Part shown: one piece after another, positions 58,501 through 64,000 of the stretch
Position numbering within the stretch: the first letter of the stretch is position 1
Layout: the number at the start of each line of letters is the position of its first letter
Translations under genes and position numbers: made by a program
Origin: Lysobacteraceae bacterium SCN 69-320
Lineage (GTDB): Bacteria; Pseudomonadota; Gammaproteobacteria; Xanthomonadales; Rhodanobacteraceae
DNA length: 64,000 bases
Assembly: GCA_001725155.1 (NCBI GenBank)
Contig: MEFP01000006.1
Location: 62,001-126,000, forward strand
Direction: 5' to 3'
Notes under the pieces: model-generated
The model's input: the letters and a program-made list of their open reading frames with translations, nothing else
What the model was told of the DNA's origin: nothing
Databases searched by the model: none

Positions 58501-58647
58501 GACCATGACCATCGGCAGCGAGATGTCGGGAAAGCGCGAGATCGCCAGGCTGCGGAAGCCGGCGATGCCGGCGGCGCAGAGCAGCACGAACAGCAGCACG
58601 GCCGGCAGCGGCCGGCGTATCGCCCAGGCGGAGACGTTGATGCTCAT
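55555..58647 (-). CDS. RND-family efflux transporter permease (HAE1-like)
   Basis: A 1030-residue inner-membrane proton antiporter subunit with the normal RND layout: N-terminal helix (RRPLPAVLLFVLLCAAGIAG), two large periplasmic loops, and two six-helix bundles. The proton-relay Asp pair is in VVVGILVDDAIVEVENI. It pumps drugs, detergents or other small molecules out through an outer-membrane channel not encoded here. The ATG at 58647 overlaps the fusion-protein stop by four bases. Resemblance to the simpler AcrB/MdtBC-like group does not fix the substrate. Confidence 0.93.
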   Translation of the reverse strand: MSINVSAWAIRRPLPAVLLFVLLCAAGIAGFRSLAISRFPDISLPMVMVTVTLPGAAPSQMETEVTRKVEDAVASLADIDKLVSTVNEGVSSTRIEFELGRNLDEALDEVRDAVTRIRSDLPQDIEEPVVAKINVVGGTMLSFTVESDTLAPDELSWIVDDTVTKALFGVPGVGQVKRTGGVDREVRIDLKPGALEAHGITAGAVSQQLARIQVEMPGGKANWGGNEQIVRTVGTVRAVAQLRDMPIALPDGRQVKLSALAEIRDAAAEQRQLALLDGKPAVGFAITRTRGSSEVGVGRAIRAKVAELGQRYPNLRFAEVSSTVEEAEGSYSSSMTMLWEGSLLAVLVVWLFLRDWRATWISALALPLSIIPTFAVMHWFGFSLNMITLLALAVVVGILVDDAIVEVENIVRHLGLGKSPQQAATDAADEIGLAVIATSLTLAAVFVPVAFMPGIPGKFFREFGWTAATAVLFSLAVARLLTPMMAAYLLKPQPHEDKEGALMRWYLRLVESALAHRARTLWLAFGLFIASLAIVPLIPATFIPPADLGRSNLSLELPPGASLAETTEVAEQARRALADLPELKRVYTAIGGVLDLGDPNQSLVGDVRKATLTLDWGKPATRSRHQKALEREVRARLADLPGVRVSFISSEPGELLQLVLAGDNPQTLLDASQLVERDLRNLKGLGSVTSTASLLRPEVVITPDPLRAADLGVATADIAEAARIATAGDFRQRLAKLNLPERQIPIRVRIAEQNLDQPAVIGLLRVPGRDGPVPLASVANIRLDSGPAQLDRYGRQRNITFNMELNGRPLGEVMAEIEQLPSLKQLPAGVKLLNTGDAEIFVELFVGFLVAMGTGIFCVYAVLLLLFNNALQPLTILIAVPLCAGGAFGLLLLTNNYLSLPALIGLLMLIGIATKNSILLVDYAVVAEQDHGLSQHDALVDACRKRARPVVMTTLAMGAGMLPIALGFGADASFRAPMAIAVIGGLITSTLLSLVVIPAAYTVLDDLRERVKHRALRRKAPKSIPATAQH

Positions 58648-59747
58648 GGAGCAGCCGTCCCGGCGAGCACGCGCACGCGGTCGCCTTCGCTGAGGAAGCC
58701 CGCGCCGCGGGCGACGACGGCGGCATCCGGTTCCAGGCCCGACACGATCTCGATCTGGCCCGCGTCGACGCGGCCGGTCTCCACGCGTTTGCGCGTGACG
58801 CGCTGGTCGGCGCCGACCTGGAACACGTAGCTGTGGCCGTCGCGCTGCACGACCGCGGCCAGCGGCAGCAGCAGCGCCGTGCTTTCGCCGAGCTGCAGTT
58901 CGCCCTGGGCGAACATGCCGGCGCGCAGGGCGCCCGGCTCGCTCAAGGTCGCGTAGACGATGCCGGTGCGGCTGGCGGCGTCGAGGCTGGCCGCGACGCG
59001 GCGCACCTGCGCGTCGGCGCGGCTGCCGTCGGGACCGGCCACCTGTACCGGCGCGCCTTCGCGCACGCGCACGAGTTCGGCCTCGGGCAGATTGCCGCGC
59101 CATTCGAGGCGGCCGTGGCGGATCAGCCGCAGCAGCTGGTCGCCGGCGGCGACGACCTGGCCCGGCTGCACGTCGCGGCGCGAGATCAGGCCGTCGTCGG
59201 GCGCGCGCAGCTCGGCGAAGCTCAGGCGCAGCGCGGCCGCGTCGCGCTGTGCGCGCGCGGAGTTCAGGCGCGCTTCGGCCTGGGTTGCCGCGGCCCACAT
59301 CTCGTCGGCGTCGCGGGCGCTGGTCAGGCCTTTCTCGCGCAGCGCGGCCATGCGTTCGTTGTTGCGCCTGGCCACGGCCAGCGCGGCCTGCGCCTCGGCC
59401 ACGGCCGCATCGGCCTGGCGTTGTTCGCTCTGCAAAGTCCGCGTGTCCAGGCGCAGCAGCACCTGGTCCTTGGCCACTGCCTCGCCGACGTCGACGAGCA
59501 CTTCGGCCACGCGCACGCCCGAGAGTTCGACGCCGAGCAGCATCTCCTCCTGCGCGGCGATGCTGCCGGATGCGGTCAGGCGCTGCGCCAGGGTGCGTGT
59601 CTGCGGCGTGACGAGATTGACCGACAGGCTGGCGCCGGCGTCGGCCGCCGCAACCGGCGCGGGTTGCGGATCGGAGCTGCAGCCGGCCAGCAGCACAGCG
59701 GCGAAACAGGGCGCCAGCACGGCGCGGTACGACGATCGTGGCTTCAT
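58644..59747 (-). CDS. RND efflux periplasmic membrane fusion lipoprotein
   Basis: A 367-residue HlyD/AcrA-type adaptor. Residues 1-22 end in the lipobox LLAGC, so it is probably a lipoprotein anchored by Cys22. It has the lipoyl half-motifs (LGVELSGVRVAEVLVDVGEA, and the later LISRRDVQPGQVVAAGD), an alpha-hairpin between them (about 95-165), and the beta-barrel and membrane-proximal domains. It precedes and is coupled to the permease gene, forming a two-gene pump operon without its own regulator in the window. Confidence 0.93.
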   Translation of the reverse strand: MKPRSSYRAVLAPCFAAVLLAGCSSDPQPAPVAAADAGASLSVNLVTPQTRTLAQRLTASGSIAAQEEMLLGVELSGVRVAEVLVDVGEAVAKDQVLLRLDTRTLQSEQRQADAAVAEAQAALAVARRNNERMAALREKGLTSARDADEMWAAATQAEARLNSARAQRDAAALRLSFAELRAPDDGLISRRDVQPGQVVAAGDQLLRLIRHGRLEWRGNLPEAELVRVREGAPVQVAGPDGSRADAQVRRVAASLDAASRTGIVYATLSEPGALRAGMFAQGELQLGESTALLLPLAAVVQRDGHSYVFQVGADQRVTRKRVETGRVDAGQIEIVSGLEPDAAVVARGAGFLSEGDRVRVLAGTAAP

Positions 59748-59841
59748 GGCGAACGACTCGGCAAAGGAAATCGGAGATGGCCCTGCTCGCGTCGAACGGA
59801 CAGGGCGCAGATCGACAGGCGCGCCGCGGGCGCGCTCGCTG

Positions 59842-61602
59842 TCAGGCGGCGAATTGCAGGCGGGCGAGCTCGGCGTACAGTCCTCCCTGACCCAGCAGCT
59901 CCTCGTGCGTCCCTTGAGCGACGATGCGGCCGGCCTCGAGCACGACGATGCGGTCGGCCTGCTGCACGGTGGCTAGGCGATGGGCGATGACCAGGGTCGT
60001 GCGGCCGTGCATCAGGCGCTCCAGCGCATGCTGCACGGCGGCTTCGGACTGCGCATCGAGATTGCTGGTCGCCTCATCCAGCAGCAGGATCGGCGCGTCC
60101 TTGAGCAAGGCGCGCGCGATCGCGATGCGCTGCTGCTGGCCGCCAGACAGGCGCACGCCGCGTTCGCCCAGATGAGTCGCATAGCCTTCGCTCTGCGCAC
60201 TGATGAAGTCGTGCGCTTCGGCCGCGCGGGCTGCGGCGATCACCTCGTCCTCGCCGGCATCGACGCGGCCGAAGCGGATGTTGTCCAGCGCGCTCGCGCC
60301 GAAGATGACCGTGTCCTGCGGCACCAGCGCGATCGCGCCGCGCAGCTCGGGCAGGGCCAGTGCGCGCAGGTCCTGGCCGTCGATGCGCACCGTGCCCGAC
60401 TGCGGATCGTAGAAGCGCAGCAGCAGCTGGAACACGGTGCTCTTGCCGGCGCCGGAGGGACCGACCAGTGCGACCGTCTCGCCCGGGCGCACCTGCAAGG
60501 TGAAGTCGTGCAGCGCGGCCGTGTCCGGCCGCGACGGGTAGCGGAACTCCACCTGCTCGAACGCGATCGCGCCGCGCACCGGCTTGTTCAATGCAGCCGG
60601 CTGGTCCGGCGAGCGGATCTGCGCCGGCGTGGCGAGCAGTTCGTCGATGCGCTGCAGCGCGCCGGCCGCGCGCTGCACTTCGCCCCAGACTTCGCTGAGC
60701 GCGCCGACCGAACCGCCGGCGATGACCGCATACAGCACGAACTGGCTCAGCACGCCGGCCTTGAGCTCGCCGGTAAGCACCGCGTGGGCGCCGCTCCAGA
60801 GCACGAGCACGATTGCGCCGAACACCAGCAGGATGGCCAGCATCGTGATCGCCGCGCGCGCGCCGATGCGCCGCCGGCTCGTCGCGATGCCCCGGGCGAT
60901 CGCGTCGCCGTAGCGACTGCGCTCGGTCGCCTCGCGGCCGTAGGCCTGCACCGCGCGCATCGCATTCAAGGTCTCGTTGGCCACGGCCGAGGCGTCGGCG
61001 ACGCGATCCTGGCTGTCGCGCGACAGGCGCTGCAGGCGGCGGCCACCGAGAATCATCGGCGCGATGACGAGCGGAATCACGAGTGCCGCGTAGCCGGCCA
61101 GGCGCGGGCTGGTCCAGACCAGCGCGGCAGAGGCGCCGACCAGGGTCGCGACGCTGCGCACGGCGACCGACAGGCTCGAACTCACGACGGTCAGAACGAG
61201 TTCGCTGTCGGCCGACAGGCGCGAGGTCAGCTCGCCGACGCGGGCGCGCTCGAAGAAGGCCTGGTCCAGGGTCAGCAGATGGTCGTAGACGCGCCGGCGC
61301 AGCGCGGCGACCGCGCGTTCGCCGAGCAGGGTGATGCAGAAGTAACGCGCGCCGGTGGCTACCGCGAGCACGACGGCGACGCCGAACAGGGCGAGGAAGC
61401 TCGCGTCGATGCGTGCCGGATCGGCGTCGGCGAAGCCCGTATCGATCATGTGGCGCACGGCCACCGGCAGCGACAGGGTCGCGGCCGAGGACAGCATCAG
61501 GAAAACGATCCAGCCCGTCAGCAGCCCGCGCTGGCCGCGCAGCAGCGGCAGGATCAGGGACAGCGAGGCCAGGCTGCGGCGCGGCGGTTTCGGTTCGGTC
61601 AT
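59842..61602 (-). CDS. ABC exporter with fused membrane and ATPase domains
   Basis: A 586-residue half-transporter of the lipid/drug exporter type (MsbA-like). Six membrane helices cover about 25-310; the ATPase half has Walker A GPSGAGKST, signature LSGGQQQR, Walker B ILLLDEATSN and the switch His in IAHRLATV. It should act as a homodimer. The sequence is close to the ATM/lipid-A-exporter-like cluster common in proteobacteria, with unknown substrate. No partner gene is adjacent. Confidence 0.92.
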   Translation of the reverse strand: MTEPKPPRRSLASLSLILPLLRGQRGLLTGWIVFLMLSSAATLSLPVAVRHMIDTGFADADPARIDASFLALFGVAVVLAVATGARYFCITLLGERAVAALRRRVYDHLLTLDQAFFERARVGELTSRLSADSELVLTVVSSSLSVAVRSVATLVGASAALVWTSPRLAGYAALVIPLVIAPMILGGRRLQRLSRDSQDRVADASAVANETLNAMRAVQAYGREATERSRYGDAIARGIATSRRRIGARAAITMLAILLVFGAIVLVLWSGAHAVLTGELKAGVLSQFVLYAVIAGGSVGALSEVWGEVQRAAGALQRIDELLATPAQIRSPDQPAALNKPVRGAIAFEQVEFRYPSRPDTAALHDFTLQVRPGETVALVGPSGAGKSTVFQLLLRFYDPQSGTVRIDGQDLRALALPELRGAIALVPQDTVIFGASALDNIRFGRVDAGEDEVIAAARAAEAHDFISAQSEGYATHLGERGVRLSGGQQQRIAIARALLKDAPILLLDEATSNLDAQSEAAVQHALERLMHGRTTLVIAHRLATVQQADRIVVLEAGRIVAQGTHEELLGQGGLYAELARLQFAA

Positions 61603-61691
61603 CGGGGAGTCCGGTGGGCTTGCGGGCCGGTCGCCGGTTGCGGCGGCCAGCTCGTCATGGAGACAGTGCGGCGCGATTCAATCGCCGCGAT

Positions 61692-62288
61692 TCAATCGGC
61701 CCGGCGCAAGGTGCTGCGTCCGCGCGTGAGGTCGGCCAGCAACTGGGCCAGCGCGGCCACGCGCGGCTCGGGCAGGGCCAGGCGCAGCGAGGCGCCGTCG
61801 CTGCCGTAGCGCTCGGCCAGGCAGTCGGCTTCGAAGTCGGCCAGGCGCGCCTTGAGTATGGCCAGCACGGCGAACGGCAGTTCGAAATCGACTTCGGTCT
61901 TGTGCACCAGCGGCACGCGTTCGGCCAGACGCAGGCATTCGGCCGCGACGCCGCCGTAGGCGCGCATCAGGCCACCGGCGCCGAGCTTGATGCCGCCGTA
62001 CCAGCGCGTCACGACCAGCATGACCTGGTCGAAACCCTGTCCGTCTATCGCCTGCAATATCGGCTTGCCGGCCGTGCCGGCGGGTTCGCCGTCGTCGGAG
62101 AAGCGGTAGCTCTGGCCGATGCGGTAGGCCCAGCAGTTGTGCGTGGCCTGCGGATCGCCGACGCGGGCGAGGAACGCGAGCGCCGCATCCGGGCTGGCGA
62201 CCGGTGCGGCCAGACAGAGGAAGCGGCTTTTCTTGATGTCCTGCGCGGCCTCGGCGGGCTGCGCCAAGGTGCAAAGCGGTGAGTTCAT
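61692..62288 (-). CDS. YigZ/IMPACT family protein
   Basis: A 198-residue UPF0029 protein. The N-terminal domain has KKSRFLCLAAPV, ATHNCWAYRIG and FSDDGEPAGTAGKPIL, and GGIKLGAGGLMRAYGGVA is the family signature; a ferredoxin-like C-terminal domain follows. In eukaryotes the family (IMPACT/YIH1) regulates Gcn2; in bacteria the role is unknown. The ATG at 62288 begins the domain. Confidence 0.9.
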   Translation of the reverse strand: MNSPLCTLAQPAEAAQDIKKSRFLCLAAPVASPDAALAFLARVGDPQATHNCWAYRIGQSYRFSDDGEPAGTAGKPILQAIDGQGFDQVMLVVTRWYGGIKLGAGGLMRAYGGVAAECLRLAERVPLVHKTEVDFELPFAVLAILKARLADFEADCLAERYGSDGASLRLALPEPRVAALAQLLADLTRGRSTLRRAD

Positions 62289-62374
62289 CCACCGATTATC
62301 GGCCAAGCCATCGGGCAAGTGATCGGACGCGCCGCTCGCGGCATCCGCGACGAGCGGCGGATCGCCGCGGCAAT

Positions 62375-63541
62375 TCAGCGCAGCTCGCGCAGATCCTCGG
62401 GCAGCACGTAGTCCGGGTGGGTGCGGCGCAGCAGCGCAAGATTTTCCAGCGCATCGGCGCGGCGCTGCGCACGCAGCAGTTCGCGGATCTTGCCGGCCCA
62501 TTCCTCGGGCTTGAGGCGGGCATTGCGCTGCAGTTCGGCGGCGCTGTCCGCCGGAGCGGTGGCAGCCGGCGCAGCGGCCCCGGATGCCACCGCCTCGGAA
62601 GCGACCGGTGGGGCGGCCTCCGGCTGCGGCGCCGGCTGTTCGCGCGCGATCTGGCGGTTCGCGCGCTGCTCGCGCTTGGCCAGCGGGTCGGCGGCCGCGG
62701 CTTCGGCGCTCAGGCCGTAGTCGTCGCGGCGCGTGCCGCTGGCAATGGCGGCCTTGCGCTCGACCGAGTTGTAGTCGGGCACGCCGCCCGGGAAGGCCTG
62801 CGGCGGCGCGTTGCCGCTGCCGGAACCGGCGCCGGCCGCTGTCGCGCCGCCGGCGTTGGCGGCAAGTTCGTTCGCTGGCGTTGCGGCGGTCTGGGCTTCG
62901 GCGAGGGGCGCGGGCGGCGGCGTTGCGGCGGGCGGCGGCGCGTCGAAGCGCAGGCTCTTGTCCTTGCTGTCGGCGGCGTCGGCACCGATGACCTCGACCT
63001 GGCGCCGGTGCGCCGCGGTCTTGGCGGTCGGCGGCGGCGCCGGTTTGGCCAGGGCTGGCGCCGGAGCCCCGGCGCCGGCTGTCGTGGCCTGTGCCGGTGC
63101 GGCAGCCGGCGGCGCGTGCGATGTGGCCGGTGCCGCCGGCGGGGCGGCGGGTTCGGGCGGCGGCACGATCGCGCTGATCGGCACGACCTCGCGCTCGGCC
63201 CGCTCGGCGCGGGCGGCCGGCGACACTGCCGGGCTCGTCGCGCCGGGCAGGGTCTCGTGGAACGCGTTGCGCATCTGCCAGGCCACGCCGGCGGCGAGCA
63301 CGAGGCCGGCGGCGCTGCTGAGGCCGACCAGCCACCAGGGCCGGCGCGTGCGCGGCGTGGCGTGGCGCAGCGCGTTGACGCGCTGCGGCTCCACGGCCGC
63401 GCGCGCCAGGGCCAGCACGGCCGCATCGAGCTTGGCGTCGGGTTCGCTCTGCGGCAGGCGGCGATACAGGCGCGCGAGTTCGGACTCCTCGCCGGCGAGG
63501 AAGGCTTCGAATTCGCGCTCGTGGTGATTTCGATGAGTCAT
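62375..63541 (-). CDS. Probable membrane-anchored anti-sigma factor
   Basis: A 388-residue protein coupled to the ECF sigma gene by an ATGA overlap (63538-63541). It has a cytoplasmic N-terminal part (about 1-65, charged helices), one transmembrane helix at about 68-90 (WLVGLSSAAGLVLAAGVAW), then about 220 residues of Ala/Pro-rich linker, and a C-terminal helical repeat region (LRAQRRADALENLALLRRTH). No zinc-finger anti-sigma motif (HxxxCxxC) is present. The topology and linkage argue for sigma-factor control, with the outer C-terminal part as sensor; this is inference. Confidence 0.65.
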   Translation of the reverse strand: MTHRNHHEREFEAFLAGEESELARLYRRLPQSEPDAKLDAAVLALARAAVEPQRVNALRHATPRTRRPWWLVGLSSAAGLVLAAGVAWQMRNAFHETLPGATSPAVSPAARAERAEREVVPISAIVPPPEPAAPPAAPATSHAPPAAAPAQATTAGAGAPAPALAKPAPPPTAKTAAHRRQVEVIGADAADSKDKSLRFDAPPPAATPPPAPLAEAQTAATPANELAANAGGATAAGAGSGSGNAPPQAFPGGVPDYNSVERKAAIASGTRRDDYGLSAEAAAADPLAKREQRANRQIAREQPAPQPEAAPPVASEAVASGAAAPAATAPADSAAELQRNARLKPEEWAGKIRELLRAQRRADALENLALLRRTHPDYVLPEDLRELR

Positions 63542-64000
63542 TCGGCAAACCTTGCGCGGATCTTCGCGAATGCGTAACGCAGTCGCGACTTCACCGTCTC
63601 CTGTCCGGCGCCGGTGACCTCGGCGATTTCCTCCAGCCCCAGACCGTTCTCCATGCGCAGCACGAACGCCGTGCGCTGCTCGTCCGGCAGATCCTCCAGC
63701 GCCCGCTGCAGGCGGCGGCGCTGCTCGAATTCGCTGAGCACCCGGTCGGGGCGCTCGGTCTCGGGAGCGTCGAGCTGACGCAGCACCAGCTCGGTTTCCT
63801 CGCTGCCGGCCTGGGGTCTATGGCGGCGCATCAGATCAATCGCAAGGTTGTGCGCGATCTGCAGCAGCCAGGTCGTGAATTTGGCCTCGGGCCGGTAGCG
63901 CTCGCGGGCGACGATGACGCGGCTCCAGGTTTCCTGGAACAGCTCGTCGGCGCTGGCCCGCTCGCCGCGGCAGTGGCGCAGCAGAAAGCGGTACAGTGTG
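63538..64000 (-). CDS. ECF RNA polymerase sigma factor, N-terminus cut by the window edge
   Basis: Reading the minus strand to the window end gives 154 codons. It contains sigma region 2 (ADELFQETWSRVIVARERYR, KFTTWLLQIAHNLAIDLMRR), a linker, and region 4 (LEDLPDEQRTAFVLRMENGL, then the helix-turn-helix LEEIAEVTGAGQETVKSRLR). An internal ATG at 63831 is not the true start because region 2 lies upstream of it. The missing start is beyond 64000. Its stop overlaps the probable anti-sigma gene by four bases. Confidence 0.9.
   Translation of the reverse strand, partial: TLYRFLLRHCRGERASADELFQETWSRVIVARERYRPEAKFTTWLLQIAHNLAIDLMRRHRPQAGSEETELVLRQLDAPETERPDRVLSEFEQRRRLQRALEDLPDEQRTAFVLRMENGLGLEEIAEVTGAGQETVKSRLRYAFAKIRARFAE

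Noticed and set aside
55558-58830. A 1090-codon plus-strand frame antisense to the RND permease.
   Set aside because: Gln/Arg/His-rich shadow with no recognisable fold; the minus strand is a full RND transporter.

Overview
The window is 64 kb of GC-rich, gene-dense chromosome from a gammaproteobacterium of the order Xanthomonadales (Lysobacterales), most likely Rhodanobacteraceae or a close relative. The strongest evidence is the arginine cluster: N-acetylornithine carbamoyltransferase (Glu at position 92), argG, an N-acetylcitrulline deacetylase, a fused N-acetylglutamate kinase/synthase, argC, argH, then proB and proA. This is the Xanthomonas-type acetylcitrulline route. A FimX-like protein, a DksA with a long Lys/Ala/Pro tail and a large TonB-dependent receptor fit the same assignment. 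I saw no tRNA, rRNA, CRISPR array, transposase, integrase or phage gene, so this looks like ordinary core chromosome.

Layout. 1-8.9 kb: start of an ABC-F ATPase (minus), an FKBP isomerase, nucleotide-sugar genes ugd and gmd, slyX and a DUF2058 gene; then on the minus strand a polyhydroxybutyrate block (acetoacetyl-CoA reductase, phaR, second reductase) and gluQ-RS; then htpX. 9-18 kb: fimX (minus), epmB divergent from efp, mtaD, a coupled ubiG-gph-phytoene-synthase-like operon, and folE2. 18-22.4 kb: a 0.7-kb AT-richer gap, a TonB-dependent receptor, and two small unknown genes, the second apparently frameshifted. 22.4-28.8 kb: a coupled yidD-pyrC-M23 peptidase operon (minus), a dksA-like gene, cysS-sufE (minus) and a glycine-zipper protein.

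28.9-39 kb: the arginine/proline operon. It is preceded by what looks like a transcription attenuator: a short ORF with Arg codons, a competing antiterminator segment and an intrinsic terminator ending 54 bases before the first gene. 39-48 kb: an acetolactate-synthase-like/aldehyde dehydrogenase operon (minus), xseA (minus), a large signalling protein with two receiver domains and degenerate GGDEF/EAL domains, and a phospholipase D-type cardiolipin synthase (minus). 48-55.5 kb: small accessory genes (GNAT, YdeI-like, M14 peptidase, cupin, a 45-residue membrane peptide, MFS transporter with divergent LysR regulator, NTF2-like, DUF1801). 55.5-64 kb, all minus strand: an RND pump with its membrane fusion lipoprotein, an ABC exporter, a YigZ/IMPACT protein, and an ECF sigma factor (cut by the window end) with a probable membrane-bound anti-sigma factor.

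Many genes are translationally coupled by 4-base ATGA or GTGA overlaps. Intrinsic terminators are clear after the FKBP gene, htpX, efp, the TonB receptor and dksA. The least-explained items are the arg leader, the double-receiver degenerate GGDEF/EAL protein, the 45-residue membrane peptide between an MFS transporter and a cupin, and a pair of CCCTCTCC palindromes placed between convergent genes.
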